A stretch of 64,000 bases of DNA. Source: Aurantimonas aggregata (GTDB lineage: Bacteria > Pseudomonadota > Alphaproteobacteria > Rhizobiales > Rhizobiaceae). Under the pieces are notes generated by a model, which saw nothing but the letters and a program-made list of their open reading frames with translations, did not search any database and was not told where the DNA came from. The stretch lies in assembly GCF_010500835.1 (NCBI RefSeq), contig NZ_JAAAMJ010000017.1, positions 25,688 to 89,687 on the forward strand, written 5' to 3'. Within the stretch, counting starts at the first letter, position 1; the number at the start of each line of letters is the position of its first letter. The position numbers were made by a program, and so were the translations under genes. Positions 17,805 to 27,152 of this stretch are shown in pieces.

Positions 17805-18944
17805 ATGCCTGACGAAATGATCCTGACCAATGCCCGCATCGTCACCGCCGATACGGTGATCGACGGGCATCTGGTGCTGCGCGACGGCCTAATCGCCGAG
17901 ATCGGCGATGGTCCGTCGGCGACCGGCGAGGACGTCGGCGGCGACACGCTGATCCCCGGCCTGATCGAGTTGCATACCGACCATATCGAAGGCCATTTCA
18001 TGCCGCGGCCGAAGGTGCTGTGGAACAAGCTGGCGGCGATCCAGGCGCATGACAACCAGATCGCCGGGTCGGGCATCACCACCGTCTTCGACGCGCTGCG
18101 GGTCGGCACCGACGAGAACGCCACGCTGACTGCCGACGACATGGCCGAGATGGGCGAGATGATCGGCCGCGCGGTGGCCGAGGACCGGGTGCGCGCCGAC
18201 CACTACATCCACCTGCGCTGCGAAGTCTCCGCCGAGGACGTGCTGGCAGGCTTTCACAAGCTGGCGGTCAATCCGCGGCTCCGGCTGGTCTCGCTGATGG
18301 ACCATGCGCCGGGGCAGCGGCAGTTCGCCGATCTCGGCGCCTATCGGACCTACTACCAGATGAAGCTCGGCCTCTCCGACGAAGCCTTCGAGACATTCAG
18401 CACGAAGCGGATGGGCGAATCCGCCGCGTTCGCCGAAAGCCACCGGCGGGACATCGCCGATGCCTGCCGGGAGCGCGGCATCGCGCTCGCCTCGCACGAC
18501 GACGCGACGCTTGCGCATGTGGGCGAGGCATTGGCGCTGGGCACCAGCGTCGCCGAGTTCCCGACGACCGTGAAGGCCGCAGCCGCCTCGCGCGAAGCCG
18601 GTCTTCACGTGCTGATGGGCGCGCCCAACATCGTGCGCGGCGGCTCGCATTCCGGCAACGTCTCGGCGATCGAGCTGCTGCGGCTCGGCATCCTCGACAT
18701 ATTGTCTTCCGACTACGTGCCGTTCTCGATGCTGCAGGCGGTGTTCCACCTCGTCGACAGCGGCGAGGCGAGTCTGCCGGACGCGATCCGGCTGGTGACG
18801 CTGAACCCCGCCGACGCCGTCGGCCTCACCGACCGCGGCGCCATTGCCGTCGGCCTCCGCGCCGACCTCGTACGCGTACGTACGCACGAAGGCGAGCCGC
18901 CGGTGGTCCGGTCCGTCTGGCGCGAGGGCAACCGTGTCTCCTGA
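17805..18944 (+). CDS. phnM: PhnM, alpha-D-ribose 1-methylphosphonate 5-triphosphate diphosphatase
   Basis: Amidohydrolase of 379 residues that hydrolyses the triphosphoribosyl phosphonate to ribosyl phosphonate 5-phosphate plus pyrophosphate, the substrate of PhnJ. Key motifs are the metal site LIELHTDHIEGHFMPRP, LMDHAPGQRQF, SHDDATLAH, GAPNIVRGGSHSGN and SSDYVPFSML. It is the canonical PhnM of this window and overlaps phnN by 11 bp. Confidence 0.94.
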   Translation: MPDEMILTNARIVTADTVIDGHLVLRDGLIAEIGDGPSATGEDVGGDTLIPGLIELHTDHIEGHFMPRPKVLWNKLAAIQAHDNQIAGSGITTVFDALRVGTDENATLTADDMAEMGEMIGRAVAEDRVRADHYIHLRCEVSAEDVLAGFHKLAVNPRLRLVSLMDHAPGQRQFADLGAYRTYYQMKLGLSDEAFETFSTKRMGESAAFAESHRRDIADACRERGIALASHDDATLAHVGEALALGTSVAEFPTTVKAAAASREAGLHVLMGAPNIVRGGSHSGNVSAIELLRLGILDILSSDYVPFSMLQAVFHLVDSGEASLPDAIRLVTLNPADAVGLTDRGAIAVGLRADLVRVRTHEGEPPVVRSVWREGNRVS

Positions 18945-19554
18945 CACCGATACACGGCCCACGGCCGACGCCGCGCTGACGGCGGAGCGGCCCGGCACCT
19001 TCGTCGCCGTGGTCGGACCCAGCGGCGCCGGGAAGGACACGCTGCTGGCCATGGCCGCCGAGGCGCTCGCGAACGAGCCGGACGTCGTCTTCGCCCGCCG
19101 GATCGTCACCCGCGACGCCATGACCGAGCTCGAGGATCATGACGTGATGAGCCGGCCGGACTTCGCCGAAGCCGAGGCCGCCGGCGCGTTCTGCCTGTCC
19201 TGGCATGCGCATGGCCTCGCCTACGGCCTGCCCGCCTGCCTCGACGATGCGCTGGCCTCGGGCAAGACGGTCGTCGCCAACATCTCCCGGCGCACGCTCA
19301 CCGAGGCCGCCGCGCGGTTCGCCCGCCTTGCCATCGTCGAGATCACCGCGCCGAAGGCGGTGCTCGTTCAGCGCGTCGCGGCACGCGGGCGCGAGAGCCC
19401 GGACGAGGTCGCGGCGCGGATCGCCCGCCAGGTCGAGCTGGAAGTTCCGGCCTGCGCCGAGGCGTTCCACCGCATCATGAACGACGGCGCGGCCCGCGAG
19501 GGATGCGAGAGGCTGGTGGCGATTCTGATGGCGTCAGGCCGCCGCGCGGGCTGA
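18934..19554 (+). CDS. phnN: PhnN, ribose 1,5-bisphosphokinase
   Basis: P-loop kinase of 206 residues related to guanylate kinase, which phosphorylates ribose 1,5-bisphosphate to PRPP, the last step that returns the ribose from C-P lyase reactions. Walker A is GPSGAGKDTLL (about 28-38), with RRIVTRDA as the nucleotide-binding region. The GTG at 18934 is chosen because it overlaps the phnM end by 11 bp and gives a normal length. The cyclic phosphodiesterase gene phnP is not in the window. Confidence 0.9.
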   Translation: MSPDTDTRPTADAALTAERPGTFVAVVGPSGAGKDTLLAMAAEALANEPDVVFARRIVTRDAMTELEDHDVMSRPDFAEAEAAGAFCLSWHAHGLAYGLPACLDDALASGKTVVANISRRTLTEAAARFARLAIVEITAPKAVLVQRVAARGRESPDEVAARIARQVELEVPACAEAFHRIMNDGAAREGCERLVAILMASGRRAG

Positions 19555-19644
19555 TCCGGGGCACTGCCGACCGTCATCAGGCCGTCGCACCGGTCCGCAG
19601 CATCATCGTCGCTTTCCGCTCGTCAGGCCGGCTTACGCCCGGCG

Positions 19645-20733
19645 TTATGACGCGGCGACGGCATCGCATGCGGGCGCCGCAATGGCCTGGCGGTCCACGA
19701 AGCGATCCGCCACCGCGGCGCCGGCGATCATCGAGCCCAGCCCGACCAGCGACGAGACGGCGAGCACCGAGCCGCCGGTCAGGCCAGCGCCGATGGTGCA
19801 GCCGACGGCGAGGATGCCGCCGAAGCCCATCAGGGCGGCGCCCGCCGTATAGCGCAGGATCGACGGGGTACCCGGCTCGGAGAAGGTCACCACCCGGAAT
19901 TCCCGGAAGGCGACGGCCGCGAGGAAGGCGGCGACCAGCGTGCCGATCAGGACGCCCTGGTCGAGGCCGGCAAAGGCGTCGGGGCTGACGGCGAGCGCGC
20001 TCGTCGTCGCCAGCGGCCTTATGTAGGAGAGGCTCTCGGCCTGGATCGGCTCGAAGACCTGCAGCGACAGCTGGTAGGTGAAGTACCATCCGGCGACGAC
20101 GCTGGCGCCGACGCCGATGCCGCCGAGGACGCGCCAGGCCGAGGCGCGGACGGCGAAGGCGATCGCCAGTGCGACGAGGGCGAGGACGCCGCCGACGACG
20201 AGGCCGGCCGACGGGCCAAGCCCGGCATGCGCCAGGAGGTCGTTGCCGCCGATCGCCGCGGTGCTCCACAGCCCGCCCGCCGTATCACGCAGCGGCACAA
20301 GCAGGCCAGCATAAGTGGCATAGCCGACGATCGCGATCACCAGCGACATGTAGAGCGCCCGCAGATTGCCGGATGCGGCGAGGATCAGCATGCGCGAGAC
20401 ACAGCCGCGCGCCAGCACCATGCCGATGCCGAACAGCGTGCCGCCGATCAGCGCGCCGGAGAGGCTCTGCGCGGTGGAGAAGAACCGCGTGTCGCGCACG
20501 TCCAGATAGCCGTAGTTCAGCAGCAGCTGGACGCCGAGCACCGCGGCGGCAAAGCCGGCCGCCCAGGTGGCGAGCGCGGCGTAATCGCGCCTGCGAGTGA
20601 CATCCAGCACCGCCGAGCGGGTGCAGAAGGCGCTGCGTTGCGCGAAGAAGCCGAAGAGGCTGCCAATGACGATGCCGCCGACGAGCGCCGTGGCGTTCTC
20701 GCCGATGAGATCGATCAGGGGGATGAAGTCCAT
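19645..20733 (-). CDS. YeeE/YedE-family sulfur-compound transporter (Sox-linked, copy 1)
   Basis: Membrane protein of 362 residues with about nine to ten hydrophobic segments. The conserved cysteine motifs of thiosulfate/sulfur-compound YeeE channels are present: AFCTRSA (about 37), ARGCVSRML (about 109) and VGCTIGAGLTGGSV (about 320). It is the last gene of the minus-strand sox operon and probably moves a reduced sulfur species across the inner membrane. A 215-bp gap with an AT-rich palindrome separates it from the gene upstream, so it may have its own promoter. Confidence 0.88.
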   Translation of the reverse strand: MDFIPLIDLIGENATALVGGIVIGSLFGFFAQRSAFCTRSAVLDVTRRRDYAALATWAAGFAAAVLGVQLLLNYGYLDVRDTRFFSTAQSLSGALIGGTLFGIGMVLARGCVSRMLILAASGNLRALYMSLVIAIVGYATYAGLLVPLRDTAGGLWSTAAIGGNDLLAHAGLGPSAGLVVGGVLALVALAIAFAVRASAWRVLGGIGVGASVVAGWYFTYQLSLQVFEPIQAESLSYIRPLATTSALAVSPDAFAGLDQGVLIGTLVAAFLAAVAFREFRVVTFSEPGTPSILRYTAGAALMGFGGILAVGCTIGAGLTGGSVLAVSSLVGLGSMIAGAAVADRFVDRQAIAAPACDAVAAS

Positions 20734-20768
20734 GGCGAGAAATCCTGCCGGTTGCCGCTCCGGCGAAG

Positions 20769-20788
20769 ATATGCGGATAAGCGAATAT
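20769..20788. promoter_or_regulatory. AT-rich palindrome upstream of the YeeE gene
   Basis: 20-bp imperfect palindrome of form ATATnCGnnTAnnCGnATAT located 36 bp before the transporter start codon. It could be a site for the ArsR-type SoxR of this cluster, but no experimental consensus was compared. Confidence 0.35.
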
Positions 20789-20948
20789 GTTCAGGCCACA
20801 GATGTGCCCGAGCTGCCGGTTCAGCGAACCAGTTTCCTGCCGCTTATCACAATGTTGGATTCTGGTTCCAGAGGCCCCTTTGGCCGGGACCGAACCAAGG
20901 GCTGCGCCGGTCGCCAGAGCGCACCCTTGTCGGCATTCGGCCGGCCCG

Positions 20949-21470
20949 TCAGGGCTTGACGATGGTGAAGCCTTCCTCGTCGAGGCGGATCAGCTCGGCG
21001 ACACCGGCCTCCACCACCTCGGCGAAGGGGACGATCTCCGGCCGGCTGCCTTCCTCGCGCTCGAGCGTGTCGAGCGTGTTGCCGCAGGCGACGAAGGCGA
21101 CGTTCGGCATGCTCTGGTCGAAGGAGGTCAGCCGCTCCATCACCGGCGTCCTGTCCGGGCGGAGCATGGTCAGGCCGGGACCGTAGACGACGATGCGGAT
21201 GTCGATCTCCTCGGCCTTGTCGGAATAGAACCGCGAGACATTGGCGGCGATGTCCAGCGCCGAGCGCATCGCCGCCTCGTCGTCGTCGGAGACCTGCAGC
21301 GCCAGACGGTGCGTGACGAAGCCGCCGTCATCCTCGGCGGGCTGGGCGGCGGCGGGCAGCACCGCGAAGGGGGCGGCTACCATCGCGGCGAGCGCCAGCA
21401 TCAGGCCTGCGGCGGGCAGGCGGAACCCGGTGGCGCGGGCCGCGCGAAGCAGACGAAAGGATCGAAACAT
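20949..21470 (-). CDS. Periplasmic DsrE-family protein of the Sox cluster
   Basis: Protein of 173 residues with a long signal peptide (basic start, hydrophobic core at about 20-40, cleavage near LPAAAQ) and a DsrE-like domain. The segment FVACGNTLDTL holds one cysteine at the usual DsrE active-cysteine place, suggesting a persulfide carrier. Related DsrE-type proteins are common beside sox genes but the role is not defined. It follows soxD by 50 bp. Confidence 0.75.
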   Translation of the reverse strand: MFRSFRLLRAARATGFRLPAAGLMLALAAMVAAPFAVLPAAAQPAEDDGGFVTHRLALQVSDDDEAAMRSALDIAANVSRFYSDKAEEIDIRIVVYGPGLTMLRPDRTPVMERLTSFDQSMPNVAFVACGNTLDTLEREEGSRPEIVPFAEVVEAGVAELIRLDEEGFTIVKP

Positions 21471-21520
21471 GGCCAGCTACTCCCGATGCGGCGGACGGCA
21501 GCGGGCAAGGCCCCGCGTCC

Positions 21521-22210
21521 TCAGTCCACCTGTCCGCCGGCGGCGCCCTCGCTGTCGGGGGTCACGTCGAGCACCTGCGCCCGCATGGTGATCTCCGCAG
21601 GAGCCGGCTTGCAGTCGACCATACAGGGTTCGGCCCCTGTCTTGTAGTGCGCTTCCTGTTCCCGGTCATCGGGGACGAACGCGCCGGCATTGGGCATTTC
21701 GATCGAGGTGAAGTTCTCGTTGGAGAGCTCGAAATCCTCGTCCGTGACGATGTCGTTGAGGTAGAGGACGTAGGCGGTCAGCGCGTAGACCTCGTCGTCG
21801 CCGAGCGTCTGGGCGCTGCCGAAGGGCATCGCCCGGTGGATGTAGTCGTAGACCGTCGACAGATACGGCCAGTAGGAGCCGATGGTCTTTTCCGGGCGCG
21901 CGCGGGTCAGCGTGTCGAAACCGCCGGCCAGCACCGGCCAGCGATCCCGCCCCTCGCCGAAATCGCCGTGGCACGACGCGCATTGCATCTCGAAGATCGC
22001 TTCGCCTTCCAGCACCGTGCCGCTGCCGACGGGAAGCCCCTGCCCGTCCGGCCGGACGTCGATGTCCCAGGCGGCGACCTCGGACTCCGTGGCGACGCGG
22101 CCGAGCCCGAGCGGAGCGCCGGCGGGCTCCTCCGCCGATACCGCGACGATGCCCGCCGCGCCGGCGGCGATCAGTCCGGCGAGGAACAGGGCCTCAGGAA
22201 ACTTCGACAT
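21521..22210 (-). CDS. soxD: SoxD-type cytochrome c, short single-haem form
   Basis: c-type cytochrome of 229 residues that partners SoxC to pass electrons from sulfane sulfur oxidation. There is an N-terminal membrane/signal segment (about 8-26) and one haem site, CASCH, at about 78-82. The rest is typical of the SoxD N-terminal domain (ASCHGDFGEGRDRWPVLAGG, DEVYALTAYVLYLND). SoxD of Paracoccus is near 384 residues with two haems, so this copy lacks the second domain. It overlaps soxC by 17 bp and ends cleanly, so it looks natural rather than truncated. Confidence 0.88.
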   Translation of the reverse strand: MSKFPEALFLAGLIAAGAAGIVAVSAEEPAGAPLGLGRVATESEVAAWDIDVRPDGQGLPVGSGTVLEGEAIFEMQCASCHGDFGEGRDRWPVLAGGFDTLTRARPEKTIGSYWPYLSTVYDYIHRAMPFGSAQTLGDDEVYALTAYVLYLNDIVTDEDFELSNENFTSIEMPNAGAFVPDDREQEAHYKTGAEPCMVDCKPAPAEITMRAQVLDVTPDSEGAAGGQVD

Positions 22211-23480
22211 TTTCGAGCCCTCCGTCCGCGGTCAGAAGCCAGGTCTGGATGCCGTTGTTGTGGTAGATCGAGTTGTCGCCGCGCGCGGCCCGCAGCTCGT
22301 TCTTGGTCGGCTGGACGAAACCGCGATCGTCGACGGCGCGGGACTGCAGCAGCAGCTGCGAGCCGTCCCATTCGAAATCGTAGTAGAAGCGGTGCAGCGC
22401 CATCGGCAGGCTCGGCCCGTCGATCCGTGCCTCGTGCCAGTTCCGCCCGCCGTCGAGCGTAACGTCGACCCGGTCGATGCGGCCATTGCCGGACCAGGCA
22501 AGGCCGGTGACCACCGTGCGGCCCTTGCCGTGGGTGATCGGCGCCTGCGGGCTCGGATTGGTGATGACCGACTTCACCTCCATGCCCCAGGTGAACTTGC
22601 GGGCCTTGCCGCTGGCGAGAAGGTCGGTGTATTTCGACGTCTCTTCCCGGTGCTCCCAGGGCTGGTCGCCGACCTCGAGGCGGCGGAGCCACTTGACCCA
22701 CATATTGCCTTCCCAGCCGGGCACAACCAGGCGCACCGGATAGCCCTGTTCGGGCCGCAGCGCCTCGCCGTTCATCTTCCAGGCGACGAGACAGTCGTCG
22801 AGCGCCTTTTCCATCGGGATCGAGCGGGTCATCGCGGACGCGTCGGCGCCCTCGGCGAGCAGCCACTTGCCGGCAGTCTTCACGCCCGCCTCCTCCAGGA
22901 GGTAGCGCAGCGGCGTGCCGGTATACATCACGCAGTGGATCATGCCGTGGGTGAACTGGCAGCCGTTCAGCTGGGCGCCGCGCCACTCCATGCCGCTGTT
23001 GGCCGCGCATTCGAGGAAATAGACGCGGTTCTCGCGGGGAAAGCGCTTCAGATCGTCCATGGTGAAGACCAGCGGCCGGTCGACGAGGCCGTTGATCATC
23101 AGCCGGTGCTCGTCCGGCGGGATCTCGGCGATGCCGGCGTGATGGCGCTCGAAGCAGAGCCCGTTCGGCGTGATGATGCCGTCGAGATCGTGCAGCGGCG
23201 TGAAGCTGACCGAACTGGTCGCATCGGCGGTCAGCCACGGCACGTCGCGGCGCACGACCCCGGCTTCGAAGGACGACGGCGTCCCGTAGGGGCGCGCGAC
23301 GACGCCCTCGCCGAGATAGCTGTTCCAGTCCTTCAGCTCGGTGATCGCCGGGTCGCCGCCTTCGGCCGCCCGCGAACCGCCGGTTCCGGCAAAGGCTGCC
23401 GCGCCGCCCAGCGCCAGACTGCGCATGAGGAAGCTTCGGCGGGAGGTTCCCTCCCCGGTCATTCCTGCCCTGTCAGTCAT
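22194..23480 (-). CDS. soxC: SoxC, sulfane dehydrogenase molybdenum subunit
   Basis: Molybdenum-cofactor protein of 428 residues in the sulfite oxidase family. A Tat signal (TSRRSFLMRSLALGG) is at residues 12-26. The molybdenum-ligating cysteine is in YFLECAANSGMEW (about 150), and a C-terminal dimerisation domain follows. SoxC with SoxD oxidises the SoxY-bound sulfane sulfur fully to sulfate, so this organism should not need to store sulfur globules. A second in-frame ATG six codons in is possible. Confidence 0.93.
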   Translation of the reverse strand: MTDRAGMTGEGTSRRSFLMRSLALGGAAAFAGTGGSRAAEGGDPAITELKDWNSYLGEGVVARPYGTPSSFEAGVVRRDVPWLTADATSSVSFTPLHDLDGIITPNGLCFERHHAGIAEIPPDEHRLMINGLVDRPLVFTMDDLKRFPRENRVYFLECAANSGMEWRGAQLNGCQFTHGMIHCVMYTGTPLRYLLEEAGVKTAGKWLLAEGADASAMTRSIPMEKALDDCLVAWKMNGEALRPEQGYPVRLVVPGWEGNMWVKWLRRLEVGDQPWEHREETSKYTDLLASGKARKFTWGMEVKSVITNPSPQAPITHGKGRTVVTGLAWSGNGRIDRVDVTLDGGRNWHEARIDGPSLPMALHRFYYDFEWDGSQLLLQSRAVDDRGFVQPTKNELRAARGDNSIYHNNGIQTWLLTADGGLENVEVS

Positions 23481-23503
23481 CGGCCACCTCCCGACATAGA
23501 ATT

Positions 23504-23521
23504 ATATGATATTTTGCATAT
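23504..23521. promoter_or_regulatory. AT-rich inverted repeat between soxB and soxC
   Basis: ATATG-n8-CATAT inverted repeat in a short AT-rich gap of 75 bp. It could be a SoxR-type operator or simply a promoter element for soxCD. Confidence 0.3.
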
Positions 23522-23555
23522 ATCAGCGCGCGGCGTGCCTGTCGACCGTCCCGTG

Positions 23556-25250
23556 TCAGCCCTTGACCGTCACGCTGCGATTTTCCTCCGGCGAAACGGT
23601 CGGATTCTTCGCCAGGTAGCTTTCCACCACGTCCCAGATCGCCGGCCCTTCGGTGCCCTCGTTCACCGACGCCCAGCCGGTGACGACGTAGTCGCGGCCG
23701 GCCTCGATCGGCGCCTTGGTCTTGAGCACGGTCATGTCGGTGATCCGCGAGCCGATCGTCCTGGTCGGATCGATGGCGAAGCCGAGACCGCCGACGCGGA
23801 CCATGTCGCCGCCCTGCTGGTAATAGGGATCGGCATTGAAGAGATTGTCGGCGACATCCTCCAGGATGGTCTTCAGCATCTCGCCGCTCATCGTGTTGCG
23901 ATAGACGGCCGGATAGGTCATGGCGCAGACCGTGTGCAGGTCCTCGACGGTGATGTCGCTGTCCACCGGCAGCGACGTGCCCCAGCGGAAGCCCGGCGAC
24001 AGCGCGATCTCGGCGTCCTGCTCGGCGAGCAGCGCCTCGCAGATGACGTCGTCCCAGGTGCCGTTGAAATTGCCGCGGCGGTAGAGAAGCCCTTCGGTGT
24101 GGCCGATGACCCGCTGCAATTCGTCCGCATAGGGCGCGCGGACCTCGTCGATGACCGCCGCCATCTCGGCGTCCGGCGCAATGACGTCGGAGAACACCGG
24201 GATCAGCCGGTAGCGGAAATCGTTCAGCCGGCCATTGGAGACGTCGAGATCGAGCCGGCTCAGGAACTTGCCGTTCGAGCCCGACGCGATCAGCAGCGTG
24301 TTGCCGATCTTCACCGGTTCCGGCAGCGCGTCGTGGGTGTGGCCGGTCAGGATGATGTCGATGCCCGGAACCCGCGTCGCCAGCTTGCGGTCGACGTCGA
24401 AGCCGTTGTGGGAGAGCAGGACGACGAGATCGGCGCCTTCCGCCCGCGCGGCCTCGACATGCAGCGCGATCTGCTCGTCGCGGATGCCGAAGGACCAGCC
24501 GGGGATCAGCCAGGAGGGATTGGCGATCGGCGTGTAGGGGAAGGCCTGGCCGATCACGGCGATCTTCGCGCCGCCGCGCTCGATCATCTTCCAGGCCTCG
24601 AAGGCCGGCTCGTCCCATTCATTGTCGAAGATGTTCGAGCCGAGGAACGGGAAGGCCAGGGAGTCGATCGCCTCCTGCACCCGGTCGGTGCCATAGGTGA
24701 ACTCCCAGTGCCCGGTCATGGCGTCGGGCGCCAGCACGTTCATCGCCGTGATCATGTCGGCGCCGGCGGTCTTGTTGGCGGTGTAGCTGCCCTGCCAGGT
24801 GTCGCCGCCGTCGAGGAGCAGCACGTTGCCTTCGCCGCGTTCGGCGCGCGCGCGGCGGACGATCGTGGCGATCCGGTCGAGGCCGCCCATCTTGCCATAC
24901 TGCCGCGCCAAGGCGCCGAAATCCTCCGACGTCAGGGCGTAGGCGTCGGGCGAGCCCGGCTCAATCTGGTAAAGCTTCAGGAAGTCCGCGCCGGTCACGT
25001 GCGGCGGCAGGCCCGCCACCGCGCCGATGCCGATATTGACGGCGGGCTCGCGGAAATACACCGGCTTCAGCTGCGCGTGGATGTCTGTGACATGGAGCAG
25101 CGTCACGTTGCCGAAATCGGCGGCGCCGAGCAAATCGTCCTCGGTCAGCCGCTGCTGCGCGGCGGCCCGGGACCAGCGGCCCGACAGGCCGGATCCCGTC
25201 AGCGCCCCCAGTGCCACCGTCGCCGTCAGGAATTCGCGTCTGGAAAACAT
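23556..25250 (-). CDS. soxB: SoxB, thiosulfohydrolase
   Basis: Periplasmic dimanganese hydrolase of 564 residues that removes the terminal sulfone of SoxY-bound S-sulfocysteine as sulfate. The Tat signal FSRREFLTATVALGAL is at the start. Metal and phosphoesterase-fold motifs are in order: HVTDIHAQ, DGGDTWQGS, GHWEF (replacing the GNHE of 5'-nucleotidases as in all SoxB), SHNGFDVD and GHTHDALPEP. It follows soxA by 80 bp. Confidence 0.95.
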   Translation of the reverse strand: MFSRREFLTATVALGALTGSGLSGRWSRAAAQQRLTEDDLLGAADFGNVTLLHVTDIHAQLKPVYFREPAVNIGIGAVAGLPPHVTGADFLKLYQIEPGSPDAYALTSEDFGALARQYGKMGGLDRIATIVRRARAERGEGNVLLLDGGDTWQGSYTANKTAGADMITAMNVLAPDAMTGHWEFTYGTDRVQEAIDSLAFPFLGSNIFDNEWDEPAFEAWKMIERGGAKIAVIGQAFPYTPIANPSWLIPGWSFGIRDEQIALHVEAARAEGADLVVLLSHNGFDVDRKLATRVPGIDIILTGHTHDALPEPVKIGNTLLIASGSNGKFLSRLDLDVSNGRLNDFRYRLIPVFSDVIAPDAEMAAVIDEVRAPYADELQRVIGHTEGLLYRRGNFNGTWDDVICEALLAEQDAEIALSPGFRWGTSLPVDSDITVEDLHTVCAMTYPAVYRNTMSGEMLKTILEDVADNLFNADPYYQQGGDMVRVGGLGFAIDPTRTIGSRITDMTVLKTKAPIEAGRDYVVTGWASVNEGTEGPAIWDVVESYLAKNPTVSPEENRSVTVKG

Positions 25251-25330
25251 GGGTCATCCTCCATCCGGACCGCCGAGGCGATCCGGACCGGCCGGTTCAA
25301 GGGCTGGCAGCCGGAGCTGCCGCGGATTTG

Positions 25331-26197
25331 CTACTGGCGCACGGCCGGCGTCTCGACCGACAGGCCCTCGCCGCGCCAGGCGGTGTAGACCTCGAGCGCC
25401 ATCAGCTCGTCGGAGAAGGCTTTCGGCATTTCCGCCCGCGTATCGCGGACACAGCCGCGGAAACGGTTGTGCAGCGACACCATGCCGCCGGTGTTGAAGC
25501 GATAGGTCGGGAAGCCGTTGGTCTGGCCCTGGCTCAGATGGTCGGCGCGGATGTACTTGCCGTTGGCGCTCTCGTGGCAGGAGGCGCAGGACAGGTCGAG
25601 CTGGCCGGTGCGCAGGTAATAGCGCTCCTTGCCCTTCTCCCACCAGCTCATCATCTCGCCCTCGGCGAGGTCGATATCCACCGGCTCGCCCAGCGACTGG
25701 TGCCTGATGAAGGTGACGAGGTCCTTCTGGTCCTGCGCGTCGAACTTGTAGGGCTCGGCCTGCATGTTCTCGGTCCGGCAGGCATCGATCTGCAGCTCGA
25801 GATTAAAGGGCTTGCCGGCCTTGGCATTCCACTTCGGATAGTGGGCACCGACGCCCGCCATCGTCTCGGACGCGTCCTCGTGGCAGGTCGCGCAGGACTT
25901 GCCGGCGTCACCGTCGACCGTGTTCCAGATTTCCTCACCGCGCTCGACATTGAGCATGCCGGGATTCTCGAAGCTGTCCATCTGCGTCGCGCGGGTCTCC
26001 GCCTCGCGGTAGAGCCAGCCGGATTCCACCTGTTCGAAGGCGTGGCCGGGCGGCTCCGTCGGCGCGGGAGCGACGGTGATCATCTCCTCGCCGTCGATCG
26101 TCAGCGTCTCGTCGACGGGATCGGCATAGGCACCGGACGCCAGCGCCAGGCTGCCGAGGCAGGAAAAGCCCAAAAGGGCGATGACAGACTTGTTCAA
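25331..26197 (-). CDS. soxA: SoxA, dihaem cytochrome c of the SoxAX complex
   Basis: Protein of 288 residues with a Sec signal (ending ASGAYA). It has two haem sites, CATCH (about 107) and CASCH (about 212), making it the dihaem class. A later cysteine in RFRGCVRDTRAEM is the expected persulfide/haem-ligand active cysteine. SoxAX joins thiosulfate to SoxY. It follows soxZ in the operon. Confidence 0.94.
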   Translation of the reverse strand: MNKSVIALLGFSCLGSLALASGAYADPVDETLTIDGEEMITVAPAPTEPPGHAFEQVESGWLYREAETRATQMDSFENPGMLNVERGEEIWNTVDGDAGKSCATCHEDASETMAGVGAHYPKWNAKAGKPFNLELQIDACRTENMQAEPYKFDAQDQKDLVTFIRHQSLGEPVDIDLAEGEMMSWWEKGKERYYLRTGQLDLSCASCHESANGKYIRADHLSQGQTNGFPTYRFNTGGMVSLHNRFRGCVRDTRAEMPKAFSDELMALEVYTAWRGEGLSVETPAVRQ

Positions 26198-26271
26198 ACG
26201 GTTTTCCTCCCACGACGAGGCCAGTGCCTTACGGCCGACCCTCTTTCCTCACCCGGATGCGGATCCGGCGC

Positions 26272-26598
26272 CTACTGGACCTCGATCGGCTGCTCGTCCG
26301 TGTAGGTCTCGCCGTTGTCGTCCACCCAGGTGAACTTGAACGTGCCGCTCTCGGGCACCTTGGCGGTGAACTCGAAATACGGATTGGCCGACACGGCGGG
26401 ATCGAGATCGCACTCGAACACCTTGGTGCCGTTGAACTCACAGGTGAACTTGTTGATGATCTGCCGCGGGATGACGTTGCCGTCGGCGTCCTTGCGCTGG
26501 CCCGATTCCATCTCGTGGCTGATCAGGGTCTTGATGGTGACGATTTCCCCGGCGCTGGCGCTCTTGGGGACTTTCACTCTCGGCTTCGGCGTTGCCAT
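26272..26598 (-). CDS. soxZ: SoxZ, sulfur carrier partner
   Basis: Protein of 108 residues with the SoxZ immunoglobulin-like fold pattern (TIKTLISHEMESGQRKDADG, FTCEFNGTKVFECDLDPAVSANPYFEF). It has no signal peptide and is presumably exported together with SoxY, whose Tat-type leader is visible. Confidence 0.94.
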   Translation of the reverse strand: MATPKPRVKVPKSASAGEIVTIKTLISHEMESGQRKDADGNVIPRQIINKFTCEFNGTKVFECDLDPAVSANPYFEFTAKVPESGTFKFTWVDDNGETYTDEQPIEVQ

Positions 26599-26683
26599 GG
26601 TCTGGTTCTCCTCATGTGACGCTCGCCGGAAGCAAGGTCACGCATCTCTCTCGATCTCGGTTCGACGGGCTCAGGGCGGGCAA

Positions 26684-27139
26684 TCAGCCGCCGCAGCCGC
26701 CGATCGTGACCTTCACTTCCTTGCGGTCGGAAAACACCGACCCATCGTTCATCTTCGCCACCGCGATGACGTTCTGGGTCTGCGCCAGCCGGATGCGCGT
26801 CGTCGCCGTTGCGCTGCCGCTCATCGGGGTGAAGTGGAAGGTGGCGACCTCGGGGTTGGGATTGCCCTCGGCGAGGATCGTCACCGATTCCACGTAGCTG
26901 TCCTCGGTCATCGGGCTCTCCACCGTCACCGAGATCGGCACGGTGTTGCCGTTCTCGGCGATCTCCGGGGCCGTCAGGCTGATCGTACCGGTCTGCGGCT
27001 CGGTGCCGCCGGTGAAGGCGGCCAGCGCCTCCTCGGTCGCCTCGACGCTCGCGAAGGCCCGGCTCGGGGTGAAGGCGAACAGGCCGTAGGTGGCAGCGCC
27101 GGCGGACAGCGCGAAGATCTGGCGTCTCGTCATGTTCAT
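26684..27139 (-). CDS. soxY: SoxY, sulfur-carrier protein
   Basis: Protein of 151 residues with a Tat-type leader (MTRRQIFALSAGAATYG) and the diagnostic C-terminal GGCGG peptide whose cysteine carries the sulfur intermediates through the whole Sox cycle. It lies 13 bp after soxX and before soxZ. Confidence 0.95.
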   Translation of the reverse strand: MNMTRRQIFALSAGAATYGLFAFTPSRAFASVEATEEALAAFTGGTEPQTGTISLTAPEIAENGNTVPISVTVESPMTEDSYVESVTILAEGNPNPEVATFHFTPMSGSATATTRIRLAQTQNVIAVAKMNDGSVFSDRKEVKVTIGGCGG

Positions 27140-27152
27140 GGAAATTTCCTTC

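Noticed and set aside
21882..25388. An 1168-codon open frame on the plus strand opposite soxD, soxC and soxB
   Set aside because: It lies fully antisense to three genes with clear catalytic motifs and signal peptides. Its translation is Arg/Ala/Gly/His-rich with no domain, as expected for the reverse frame of GC-rich genes.
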